From: Skeletonema tropicum
Lineage: Eukaryota; Bacillariophyta; Thalassiosirophyceae; Thalassiosirales; Thalassiosiraceae
Direction of reading: 5' to 3'
Assembly: GCA_037178625.1 (NCBI GenBank)
Contig: CM074139.1
Location: 186,001-250,000 of the forward strand
DNA: 64,000 bases
The notes under the pieces are model-generated. The model did not search any database and had not been told where the DNA came from. It saw only the letters and a list, made by a program, of their open reading frames with translations. Below are positions 34,269-44,214 of this stretch, piece after piece (position 1 is the stretch's first letter; every line of letters begins with the position of its first letter). Both the position numbers and the translations under genes were made by a program.

Positions 34269-34891
34269 CTATCTTTATTCTAAAAGCACTAGAGGTACGA
34301 CAACTCGAGCGACCAACCTTCATCTGCATACTTATTAAGGAGCTGATATTGTCTCCTCTCCAATAGTTGAAAGGCTACTGAATAGTTACCTTGCAATAAG
34401 GATCGACTGCAACAATGAGTGAGTGAGTGATGATATGTGCTGATATAAGCGCAGATAGAGATTCAGATGGCAACTGTGCTGTGTGTAGTGCTTCCTTCGT
34501 TATCTGAGAATAGCACCACTTGCCAACTCAAAACTTAAAGGTGTTGCAGCTTAACTTGCCAATATCATAACAATACAAGCTAGAAGTAGTCATGTAGGAA
34601 ATGAAGTGATGGTGACCACTGGAATAAGAGCTAGCTGAACGATGAAGATGATGCAATGTGTACAAAAACTTAAAATACTGAATATAATAAATAATACCAT
34701 ACTTATGATTTGCATTGTAGAAGAGAATTGGTTCTTTTATTATTTATGGTACTCCTACACATTATCTAGCTTTGAGTTCCTCCTCTTCCAAAGACTCGGC
34801 CCAAGCACAAAAAATGTACGAGCGTGTTCCTTCTATTATATATATGGTACAACATGTGTTCTGTATATGTACAATACATCAAACAAGCAAT

Positions 34892-35051
34892 TTATTGAAG
34901 GTGTCCAATGATGGGAAGATCGGGATCATATCCAAGAGGCTGGATCTCCTCGTGGACCATAAGTCCAAGGATTCCGAACATGGCAGCACGGCCGTTGTTC
35001 AACTCAATAGCACGCTTCTGAAGCTTGGTCTCTTCATCAAAGTCATCCCAG

Positions 35052-35092
<41 letters not shown>

Positions 35093-35288
35093 ATTTCCAG
35101 TTCCGGGAACATCACGCATGAAGGCAATCTCCAACCAGCCAATGAAGGCGATGATCTGGCCTTGTCCCTCGAAGGGGATGGCATCAGGTCCGATCAAGGC
35201 GGCAACACCGTTGGGGAAGGAGTCGAAGGAGTTTCCAGCGTAGTCAATGTTTCCGGGAAGGTGGATTCCGGCACGGGTGACGATCTGG

Positions 35289-35356
<68 letters not shown>

Positions 35357-35524
35357 TTGGGAGCAGTCTCCAGAGAGCATGCCGAAGGGATCGAAGAATC
35401 CGAGAGGAGGCTGGGCACCGAGCTCATCCTCGAAGGCGTTCAAGGAGGTGGTGGCGGCCTTGTTTTGGGCAGGGGCGAAAGCGGCGGCAGAGCCGATAAG
35501 GGCAGCGATGATGGCAGACTTCAT
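34892..35524 (-). CDS. Fucoxanthin chlorophyll a/c-binding protein (FCP, locus B, unit 2)
   Basis: Identical protein. Locus-B 3' flank. Upstream it retains the inverted-repeat element (35742-36017) and then a locus-A-like flank down to a truncated tRNA. Locus B therefore once carried the same 5' flank as locus A, and unit 1 lost it. Confidence 0.97.
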
Positions 35525-35741
35525 GATTGATATGTTGTTGTGGTCGATTTGATTTTATGAGCAGGCAGAGTGCATGCATGCGCAGAGCTTTTTTGATCTT
35601 GATTCTGCAAATCCAAAATCTTGAAATCTTGTGCTTCAAGTGGGTGCGTATTTTTAATTACAGCACGTTTAAAGCCTTTTCCTGTGTCACATTATTTGTA
35701 GAAAAAATGAAGGCAGGGTCATTAGTCATTATGTACCTATA
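35525..35741 (-). promoter_or_regulatory. FCP upstream region (unit 2, locus B)
   Basis: Same conserved block. It carries a few extra bases (TATGTACCTATA) just before the inverted-repeat element, giving the fullest view of that element's left junction. Confidence 0.5.
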
Positions 35742-36017
35742 CCCTGATTTATGGTGATAACGAGACTGGTCTCGTTTTGACTTTTTGCATGGTCTCGTTA
35801 CCAAGGCCACCTCGAGACACTAGTCTCGTTACTGAAAAATGGTCTCGTTATCAAGAAGAGATCTCGTTTCTCCTACAAGCAACCCTACAAACAGCACGTA
35901 TTTACACGTGCACTAGTCTCGTTTTCTCCTGTTGATGGACTTATCTCGTTATCAAAACAAGACTCGATCACTGGTCTCGTTTTCTGAGAGTGGTCTCGTT
36001 ATCACCATAAATCAGGG
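35742..36017. mobile_element. 276-bp inverted-repeat (MITE-like) element, unit 2 locus B
   Basis: Left end CCCTGATTTATGG preceded by TATA, right end CCATAAATCAGGG followed by TAC. The ends are therefore 13 or more perfectly inverted bases flanked by TA on each side. This copy keeps one terminal C that copies 6105 and 29707 have lost. Confidence 0.78.
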
Positions 36018-36506
36018 TACTTAGTATTGTGCATAAGTAGAGAGAGAGAGACATACAGAGCGAGAGCGCAGCTGCATAGCTAGCGAGTGAGCAACCATCA
36101 TAAGAGATGGTGATAATATTGGCTCTAATATCGACTGCAGCTATGAACAAAAACGAATAGAATAGTCGCGGCTGTTCGAGTACGGCTGTGTTTGTCAAGC
36201 ATCAAAAGTCCATCAAAAAGAGATGCAGATGCGTATCTCTAGAGAGAACAAAGATAGAGAGGGATAACACTGAAAAGCAAACGCAAATTATTATCATTGA
36301 CCTTTTCCAATTCATTGTCATTACAAACTACTTACCTGAATGCTACTTGAAACTTTGCAATGAGAGGGGAATCTCTCCATGTATTTAAGATCCAAAGATG
36401 ATCACTCTTGTCACCCACTTTCAATTTTCAAGTGCAAAAAGCGAGCAAGCAAAGAGTATCTACATGTAATAAAAGGATCAAGCAGGAAGCATGGGCAAAA
36501 GGATAG

Positions 36507-36547
36507 TTCCGATACTGGGACTCGAACCCAGGTATGCCGCGTGAGAG
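36507..36547 (-). pseudogene. Truncated tRNA-Glu fused to 5S spacer
   Basis: Only the 3' part of the tRNA remains: discriminator, 3' acceptor strand, T arm and the 3' half of the anticodon arm. At about 36546 it passes directly into 5S spacer (GTGAATCTCTG). The 5' acceptor strand, D arm and A box are gone. The junction has a 2-base overlap (AG), consistent with end joining. Confidence 0.92.
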
Positions 36548-36827
36548 TGAATCTCTGTCTCTGTGTAGTCAGTCCTCTCGTTGAGCTGAGGATGACGAGT
36601 AATACATATATATATACATCATAGAGTGATGTATATGTATCTTCTACCTCCGTCTTGGCACCTTGGGTCAAAGATGGCGAGTTTAGTCGAGGGCGAAGCA
36701 GTCGATATCCTCAAGGGAATTAAATAGAAGAAGTGAACGCAGTTTCAGCGCAAAACAGCAGAGCAACAAAGTAAGAAGTCGATAAAAAAATATGCAGTTT
36801 ATAGTGTTTGTATGGTCCCGCTGCGAC

Positions 36828-36945
36828 AGGAACGACCATACCACAGTGACAGCACCGCTTCCCGTCTGCTCAGCGAAGTTAAGCACTGTCGGGCCAGGTT
36901 AGTACTACGGTGGGGGACCACGTTGGAATCCCTGGTGTTGTTCTT
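36828..36945 (+). rRNA. 5S rRNA, altered terminator
   Basis: The gene is consensus, but the terminator TTTT reads TTCT. The next TTTT lies eight bases further on. Confidence 0.95.
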
Positions 36946-37706
36946 CTGCTCCTTTTGCCATTCATTTTGGCCCCTACTTACTCTGTCTACAATACGAAAC
37001 ATTATTGCACTTATTTACTACCCGCCTTTGTCCTGTTTCTTTTGCTCGGCCTTCGCTCTTGCAGGTTTGGTGGCCGAATTTTGAGAAGTCGTGATTAAGA
37101 TAAGAAGCTGGCTGCGTTGTATATATTGTATGTCTCATCGTCCGTCTATCTTCAGTCATCCAGACGTACATATATGAAAGATGTCAAGAGTTCAACCTGC
37201 TGATCCTCGTTTGGCTCCATCTTCATGAGAAGCGTTATCCCCTCTCAGCTATGTCTGACATGTCGTAGATCGAAGTTGAAGCCTTCCACACGTCTACTGG
37301 TCCACTGCTGGCGCTGCTGGCGCTGCTGAGCCGAGGCCGAGTGCAATGCTTCCCACGAAGGGTTCAATCTGCTGAGACTATAATAGGATTGGCTCCAGCT
37401 CGATTTCGATTGGAATCCATTCATAGTGAATCTCTGTCTCTGTGTAGTCAGTCCTCTCGCTGAGCTGAGGATGACGAGTAATACATATATATATACATCA
37501 TAGAGTGATGTATATGTATCTTCTACCTCCGTCTTGGCACCTTGGGTCAAAGATGGCGAGTTTAGTCGAGGGCGAAGCAGTCGATATCCTCAAGGGAATT
37601 AAATAGAAGAAGTGAACGCAGTTTCAGCGCAAAACAGCAGAGCAACAAAGTAAGAAGTCGATAAAAAAATATGCAGTTTATAGTGTTTGTATGGTCCCGC
37701 TGCGAC

Positions 37707-37824
37707 AGGAACGACCATACCACAGTGACAGCACCGCTTCCCGTCTGCTCAGCGAGGTTAAGCACTGTCGGGCCAGGTTAGTACAACGGTGGGGGACCAC
37801 GTTGGAATCCCTGGTGTTGTTCTT
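37707..37824 (+). rRNA. 5S rRNA, two substitutions
   Basis: Carries GCGAGGTTAAG (consensus GCGAAGTTAAG) and GTACAACGG (consensus GTACTACGG). The first change is shared with the two genes that received the TTAA element. Confidence 0.95.
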
Positions 37825-38585
37825 TTGCTCCTTTTGCCATTCATTTTGGCCCCTACTTACTCTGTCTACAATACGAAACATTATTGCACTTATTTACTAC
37901 CCGCCTTTGTCCTGTTTCTTTTGCTCGGCCTTCGCTCTTGCAGGTTTGGTGGCCGAATTTTGAGAAGTCGTGATTAAGATAAGAAGCTGGCTGCGTTGTA
38001 TATATTGTATGTCTCATCGTCCGTCTATCTTCAGTCATCCAGACGTACATATATGAAAGATGTCAAGAGTTCAACCTGCTGATCCTCGTTTGGCTCCATC
38101 TTCATGAGAAGCGTTATCCCCTCTCAGCTATGTCTGACATGTCGTAGATCGAAGTTGAAGCCTTCCACACGTCTACTGGTCCACTGCTGGCGCTGCTGGC
38201 GCTGCTGAGCCGAGGCCGAGTGCAATGCTTCCCACGAAGGGTTCAATCTGCTGAGACTATAATAGGATTGGCTCCAGCTCGATTTCGATTGGAATCCATT
38301 CATAGTGAATCTCTGTCTCTGTGTAGTCAGTCCTCTCGTTGAGCTGAGGATGACGAGTAATACATATATATATACATCATAGAGTGATGTATATGTATCT
38401 TCTACCTCCGTCTTGGCACCTTGGGTCAAAGATGGCGAGTTTAGTCGAGGGCGAAGCAGTCGATATCCTCAAGGGAATTAAATAGAAGAAGTGAACGCAG
38501 TTTCAGCGCAAAACAGCAGAGCAACAAAGTAAGAAGTCGATAAAAAAATATGCAGTTTATAGTGTTTGTATGGTCCCGCTGCGAC

Positions 38586-38703
38586 AGGAACGACCATACC
38601 ACAGTGACAGCACCGCTTCCCGTCTGCTCAGCGAAGTTAAGCACTGTCGGGCCAGGTTAGTACTACGGTGGGGGACCACGTTGGAATCCCTGGTGTTGTT
38701 CTT
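38586..38703 (+). rRNA. 5S rRNA, altered terminator
   Basis: Consensus gene body with the same TTTT to TTCT terminator change as 36828. Confidence 0.95.
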
Positions 38704-39464
38704 CTGCTCCTTTTGCCATTCATTTTGGCCCCTACTTACTCTGTCTACAATACGAAACATTATTGCACTTATTTACTACCCGCCTTTGTCCTGTTTCTTT
38801 TGCTCGGCCTTCGCTCTTGCAGGTTTGGTGGCCGAATTTTGAGAAGTCGTGATTAAGATAAGAAGCTGGCTGCGTTGTATATATTGTATGTCTCATCGTC
38901 CGTCTATCTTCAGTCATCCAGACGTACATATATGAAAGATGTCAAGAGTTCAACCTGCTGATCCTCGTTTGGCTCCATCTTCATGAGAAGCGTTATCCCC
39001 TCTCAGCTATGTCTGACATGTCGTAGATCGAAGTTGAAGCCTTCCACACGTCTACTGGTCCACTGCTGGCGCTGCTGGCGCTGCTGAGCCGAGGCCGAGT
39101 GCAATGCTTCCCACGAAGGGTTCAATCTGCTGAGACTATAATAGGATTGGCTCCAGCTCGATTTCGATTGGAATCCATTCATAGTGAATCTCTGTCTCTG
39201 TGTAGTCAGTCCTCTCGTTGAGCTGAGGATGACGAGTAATACATATATATATACATCATAGAGTGATGTATATGTATCTTCTACCTCCGTCTTGGCACCT
39301 TGGGTCAAAGATGGCGAGTTTAGTCGAGGGCGAAGCAGTCGATATCCTCAAGGGAATTAAATAGAAGAAGTGAACGCAGTTTCAGCGCAAAACAGCAGAG
39401 CAACAAAGTAAGAAGTCGATAAAAAAATATGCAGTTTATAGTGTTTGTATGGTCCCGCTGCGAC

Positions 39465-39582
39465 AGGAACGACCATACCACAGTGACAGCACCGCTTCCC
39501 GTCTGCTCAGCGAAGTTAAGCACTGTCGGGCCAGGTTAGTACTACGGTGGGGGACCACGTTGGAATCCCTGGTGTTGTTCTT
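39465..39582 (+). rRNA. 5S rRNA
   Basis: Consensus gene, A variant in the downstream spacer. Confidence 0.97.
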
Positions 39583-40389
39583 TTGCTCCTTTTGCCATTC
39601 ATTTTGGCCCCTACTTACTCTGTCTACAATACGAAACATTATTGCACTTATTTACTACCCGCCTTTGTCCTGTTTCTTTTGCTCGGCCTTCGCTCTTGCA
39701 GGTTTGGTGGCCGAATTATGAGAAGTCGTGATTAAGATAAGAAGCTGGCTGCGTTGTATATATTGTATGTCTCATCGTCCGTCTATCTTCAGTCATCCAG
39801 ACGTACATATATGAAAGATGTCAAGAGTTCAACCTGCTGATCCTCGTTTGGCTCCATCTTCATGAGAAGCGTTATCCCCTCTCAGCTATGTCTGACATGT
39901 CGTAGATCGAAGTTGAAGCCTTCCACACGTCTACTGGTCCACTGCTGGCGCTGCTGAGCCGAGGCCGAGTGCAATGCTTCCCACGAAGGGTTCAATCTGC
40001 TGAGACTATAATAGGATTGGCTCCAGCTCGATTTCGATTGGAATCCATTCATAGTGAATCTCTGTCTCTGTGTAGTCAGTCCTCTCGCTGAGCTGAGGAT
40101 GACGAGTAATACATATATATATACATCATAGAGTGATGTATATGTATCTTCTACCTCCGTCTTGGCACCTTGGGTCAAAGATGGCGAGTTTAGTCGAGGG
40201 CGAAGCAGTCGATATCCTCAAGGGAATTAAATAGAAGAAGTGAACGCAGTTTCAGCGCAAAACAGCAGAGCAACAAAGTAAGAAGTCGATAAAAAAATAT
40301 GCAGTTTATAGTGTTTGTATGGTCCCGCTGCGACAGGAACGACCATACCACAGTGACAGCACCGCTTCCCGTCTGCTCAGCGAGGTTAA

Positions 40390-40868
40390 GGTTACGGGGT
40401 CGCTTGTTTTTAAGGGCTAGTACGCTCTAAAATAATGTGAGGGAGCCCTTACAGGTACTTAGTCTTTTTTGTAGTGGTACAGTATGAGGCGTTTCACATC
40501 ACCACCGATCAACCATCAAACCATGGCACAAAGTTAGCGCTCTCCACCCCATACGGCACGTGTGTACTACGCCAAAATCACTGGGGTCGGTGAAATAACT
40601 ACGACGGTAAATCATTACTAATACCATTAGCCGCCATTATTCGCTGGAATTCTATCACTGGAACCTTTCGAATTTTTTAATTAATACACCCACCGTCGTC
40701 ATTGCATCCGACGGTACATGCACCACTCGACACAACAGCATCCTCCCCTACACATCGTTGCGGCGCTCTTACTACACAAAAATTGTCACGGGCGCTTCAC
40801 CTATCAATATACCATCGACCGCCGTCGGAATTGTCTCACTGGTCACCGCATAATTTGAAAACAACAGC
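40390..40868 (+). repeat. Left terminal inverted repeat, copy 1
   Basis: 479 bases. Near the end an inner inverted repeat AAGGGCT...AGCCCTT can form a hairpin. A CCGTCG motif recurs at least five times in both orientations and is a candidate protein-binding site. It ends 41 bases before the start codon of the plus-strand gene, so it must hold that gene's promoter. Confidence 0.9.
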
Positions 40869-40909
40869 GCTCCTATTGTAATTTGAAAATAATAATATTT
40901 ATTCACAGC

Positions 40910-41719
40910 ATGAGTGAGGAGGGCGAGGAAAGACAACCAAAGAGGAGTAAGGGGGATTCAATTCAAGAGAAGAAAGAGGATAAAATGAAGGCCGAGGATA
41001 TGTGGACACACATTGAGAACAATAAAAACTTGCTCAATCATATCAAGGCCAACAAAGATGAATGGAAACAGGAACACTTCGCATATATTCGTGAATTTTG
41101 TTCCCATGTGCAGATGCACAAGAAAGACTTCCCCCTTGTTATGGGAGATAAATACCCTGATTATGAGAGCCCCCCGGCAACTGAGGGGAGTGGAATTGAG
41201 CTTACAATGGGATACATCACAAAGGTTGCGCGGAGGGAGGATACATCTTCCATCACCGATGAACCGATCTTACAGGTTGTGGAACGAGAGACCAAGTATC
41301 GAGGAACTGTTGAAATGAAAGGAGGGAAAGGTGGATCTTCTACTGTCACTCAAGTACAATTTACTCATCTCACGTTGTGCGACGGTGACGGCAACATTAT
41401 TGTCGGACGTGTTGTTACTCACCTCACACACGAAGCAAGGAAGCTGGAAAGGGGGGACATAATCAAGTTACCAGTGTTCACAGAGCTGACACACAGAATT
41501 GGCAACAGCAACCCAATGCCAGCTTTATTCATTGTCGAGTTTCGAAAGATTGGCTATGCTATAATCCCAGAGAATGTGAAGCAACAGCAACTATCGTGCG
41601 ACCTGTCGAACTCATCCGACAAGTCTAATGATACTCCATCTGCGAATGATAATGATACTGCGATCGGATTCTTTAACCTCTTCGTACTTCTGGGCAAGGT
41701 ACATTGCGGAGCTGTATGA
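40910..41719 (+). CDS. Element protein A, unknown (copy 1)
   Basis: 269 residues from the ATG at 40910 (MSEEGEER). The frame is open nine codons further up, but that stretch looks like AT-rich leader and includes a TTCACAG splice-acceptor-like sequence. The N-terminus is charged and lysine-rich with a basic KRSK patch; the middle is helical. From about residue 90 to 225 it is strand-rich, with VTQVQFTHLTLCDGDGN and PALFIVEFRKIGYAII, and could be an OB-type nucleic-acid-binding fold; I rate that low. The last 55 codons overlap the convergent gene 41554-42114. No transposase catalytic motif is visible. Confidence 0.7.
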   Translation: MSEEGEERQPKRSKGDSIQEKKEDKMKAEDMWTHIENNKNLLNHIKANKDEWKQEHFAYIREFCSHVQMHKKDFPLVMGDKYPDYESPPATEGSGIELTMGYITKVARREDTSSITDEPILQVVERETKYRGTVEMKGGKGGSSTVTQVQFTHLTLCDGDGNIIVGRVVTHLTHEARKLERGDIIKLPVFTELTHRIGNSNPMPALFIVEFRKIGYAIIPENVKQQQLSCDLSNSSDKSNDTPSANDNDTAIGFFNLFVLLGKVHCGAV

Positions 41720-42114
41720 CCAGGTTGTCGACAAATGCCACACTTCCTGACTGTAGTTGACTTCTTCTTCTTTACTGAACTCTTCGCTGACTCACCCAAT
41801 GGCACTTGGGCTCTGCGATAGCTCGTCTTCTTTGCAGCTTCCTTGCCCATTACTGACGCTCTCATCAAAGATGTTCTCATGCGTTGTTTCTTTGCATCTT
41901 CACCATTCAGTCTCTTGCGATCTTCTTCACACCTCTTCGCCTGCTTCAGCATGCTTTCAATCTCAGCCGAAGTCAATTCTATACCAAGAAGTTCCGACAA
42001 TTGCCGATGTGTCTTCTCCTTATTGCCCTTGCCAGTGACACAGACTGCCAACTCAGCCATTGCCTTCCATGCATCAGTCTGGTCCAAATTAAGTCGCTTT
42101 CCTTCAGAGTACAT
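41554..42114 (-). CDS. Element protein C with CCHC zinc knuckle (copy 1)
   Basis: 186 residues. Basic and helical through about residue 120, then a zinc knuckle C125-GI-C128-RQPG-H133-TAPQ-C138 (C-x2-C-x4-H-x4-C), a nucleic-acid-binding motif common in retroelement Gag and at the C-terminus of some DNA transposases. Its ATG lies two bases after the stop of gene B (TAG-CA-ATG), so the two may be made from one transcript by reinitiation, or may be halves of one protein joined by splicing or frameshift. The 3' end overlaps protein A on the other strand by 166 bases. Confidence 0.65.
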   Translation of the reverse strand: MYSEGKRLNLDQTDAWKAMAELAVCVTGKGNKEKTHRQLSELLGIELTSAEIESMLKQAKRCEEDRKRLNGEDAKKQRMRTSLMRASVMGKEAAKKTSYRRAQVPLGESAKSSVKKKKSTTVRKCGICRQPGHTAPQCTLPRSTKRLKNPIAVSLSFADGVSLDLSDEFDRSHDSCCCFTFSGIIA

Positions 42115-42116
42115 TG

Positions 42117-42788
42117 CTATTGTCCTTCTGCCTCTTTGGCTGAACCCTCAATCATGTCGATACCCGATTCAAATTCTACTTCAACATGAGCTTCCTCTTC
42201 AACATAAGCTTCCTGCGTTTCATCTTCTCGCACGCTAGTATCTGGTGGCTGCGTTCCTTCATCTTCTGGCCTCTCGCCGACTGTTTCATGCGTTTCATCT
42301 TCCTGTGCACCAGAGTCTGGTTGATGCGTTCCTTCGTCACGAGCTTCAGTCCTCTCCTGCTGCGTTTGGGTTTCCACCTGTGCAAGCTCATCCAGTGCAT
42401 CGTTCACTCTCTTCAAATGGTCTGCTGCTTCTGCACAAGTTTTGAAAAAATTTCTTTCAGGATTAATATTTATACGTTTACCCCCACCTCCTGCCTTGAA
42501 CCGTTGCTCGTTCGGAAGCTGTATTGCTTTGGGGGAGTTCTTCGGGATATAGTAGGCAGTGTTGCGAAACATATTTTTCCAGAGAAATATTTCCCCTTTA
42601 TTAACCACCTTCAGTGCATTGATGACCATGACGTCTGTCAACGAACTATGCACCCCACAGTGGACATGACGGTCGCGTATTTCTTTTGGTGTCAACCACA
42701 GCTTCCTTTTGTCATCCGGAAGGCACTGAGTGAGAAATAACATGCTTGCTTTCACTTCACGGTTAATTGGGGATGTCGTTACTGACAT
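42117..42788 (-). CDS. Element protein B, unknown (copy 1)
   Basis: 223 residues. Residues about 30-90 (LTPKEIRDR...YYIPKN) look like a small winged-helix or similar DNA-binding fold, by pattern only. The C-terminal third is very acidic with two diverged copies of an 18-residue repeat (DEGTHQPD...EDETHE and DEGTQPPD...EDETQE). It starts 10 bases inside the right inverted repeat and is followed by gene C with TAG-CA-ATG spacing. No homolog is recognised. Confidence 0.65.
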   Translation of the reverse strand: MSVTTSPINREVKASMLFLTQCLPDDKRKLWLTPKEIRDRHVHCGVHSSLTDVMVINALKVVNKGEIFLWKNMFRNTAYYIPKNSPKAIQLPNEQRFKAGGGGKRININPERNFFKTCAEAADHLKRVNDALDELAQVETQTQQERTEARDEGTHQPDSGAQEDETHETVGERPEDEGTQPPDTSVREDETQEAYVEEEAHVEVEFESGIDMIEGSAKEAEGQ

Positions 42789-42798
42789 TTTTTATGTT

Positions 42799-43277
42799 GC
42801 TGTTGTTTTCAAATTATGCGGTGGCCAGTGAGACAATTCCGACGGCGGTCGATGGTATATTGATAGGTGAAGCGCCCGTGACAATTTTTGTGTAGTAAGA
42901 GCGCCGCAACGATGTGTAGGGGAGGATGCTGTTGTGTCGAGTGGTGCATGTACCGTCGGATGCAATGACGACGGTGGGTGTATTAATTAAAAAATTCGAA
43001 AGGTTCCAGTGATAGAATTCCAGCGAATAATGGCGGCTAATGGTATTAGTAATGATTTACCGTCGTAGTTATTTCACCGACCCCAGTGATTTTGGCGTAG
43101 TACACACGTGCCGTATGGGGTGGAGAGCGCTAACTTTGTGCCATGGTTTGATGGTTGATCGGTGGTGATGTGAAACGCCTCATACTGTACCACTACAAAA
43201 AAGACTAAGTACCTGTAAGGGCTCCCTCACATTATTTTAGAGCGTACTAGCCCTTAAAAACAAGCGACCCCGTAACC
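42799..43277 (-). repeat. Right terminal inverted repeat, copy 1
   Basis: Inverted copy of 40390-40868 with one visible mismatch (C/T near the inner end). It ends 10 bases before the start of the minus-strand gene, giving it the same upstream sequence as the plus-strand gene. Confidence 0.9.
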
Positions 43278-44096
43278 TTAAGCACTGTCGGGCCAGGTTA
43301 GTACTACGGTGGGGGACCACGTTGGAATCCCGGGTGTTGTTCTTTTGCTCCTTTTGCCATTCATTTTGGCCCCTACTTACTCTGTCTACAATACGAAACA
43401 TTATTGCACTTATTTACTACCCGCCTTTGTCCTGTTTCTTTTGCTCGGCCTTCGCTCTTGCAGGTTTGGTGGCCGAATTTTGAGAAGTCGTGATTAAGAT
43501 AAGAAGCTGGCTGCGTTGTATATATTGTATGTCTCATCGTCCGTCTATCTTCAGTCATCCAGACGTACATATATGAAAGATGTCAAGAGTTCAACCTGCT
43601 GATCCTCGTTTGGCTCCATCTTCATGAGAAGCGTTATCCCCTCTCAGCTATGTCTGACATGTCGTAGATCGAAGTTGAAGCCTTCCACACGTCTACTGGT
43701 CCACTGCTGGCGCTGCTGAGCCGAGGCCGAGTGCAATGCTTCCCACGAAGGGTTCAATCTGCTGAGACTATAATAGGATTGGCTCCAGCTCGATTTCGAT
43801 TGGAATCCATTCATAGTGAATCTCTGTCTCTGTGTAGTCAGTCCTCTCGCTGAGCTGAGGATGACGAGTAATACATATATATATACATCATAGAGTGATG
43901 TATATGTATCTTCTACCTCCGTCTTGGCACCTTGGGTCAAAGATGGCGAGTTTAGTCGAGGGCGAAGCAGTCGATATCCTCAAGGGAATTAAATAGAAGA
44001 AGTGAACGCAGTTTCAGCGCAAAACAGCAGAGCAACAAAGTAAGAAGTCGATAAAAAAATATGCAGTTTATAGTGTTTGTATGGTCCCGCTGCGAC

Positions 44097-44214
44097 AGGA
44101 ACGACCATACCACAGTGACAGCACCGCTTCCCGTCTGCTCAGCGAAGTTAAGCACTGTCGGGCCAGGTTAGTACTACGGTGGGGGACCACGTTGGAATCC
44201 CTGGTGTTGTTCTT
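44097..44214 (+). rRNA. 5S rRNA
   Basis: Consensus copy, first intact gene after element copy 1. Confidence 0.97.

Larger units (their letters stand above)
40390..43277. mobile_element. TTAA-inserting element with 479-bp inverted repeats, copy 1
   Basis: 2888 bp. Ends are GGTTACGGGGTCGC and its exact reverse complement, flanked by TTAA on each side (40386-40389, 43278-43281). Terminal inverted repeats run 40390-40868 and 42799-43277, almost perfect. The 1.93-kb interior holds one plus-strand gene and two minus-strand genes reading inward. TTAA duplication is known for piggyBac, Kolobok and Sola3 transposons, but no DDE transposase is visible here. Either it is mobilised by an enzyme elsewhere or its proteins are an unfamiliar set. 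Confidence 0.93.
40335..43344 (+). pseudogene. 5S rRNA gene split by TTAA element (copy 1)
   Basis: The 5' 55 bases (40335-40389) and the 3' part (43278-43344) are separated by the 2888-bp element. The TTAA of GTTAAGC is duplicated on both sides. Removing element plus one TTAA restores 118 bases. The 3' part has CCCGGGTG where consensus has CCCTGGTG. Confidence 0.97.

Noticed and set aside
42186..42740. 184-codon plus-strand frame in the element
   Set aside because: It is opposite gene B, whose acidic repeat produces a long antisense open frame. The minus-strand reading has the better composition and sits next to gene C.
40390..43277. Assigning the TTAA element to piggyBac
   Set aside because: The TTAA duplication fits, but the ends are GGTTACGGGG rather than the usual CCC-type start, and no piggyBac catalytic protein is visible. 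Kolobok and Sola3 remain equally possible.
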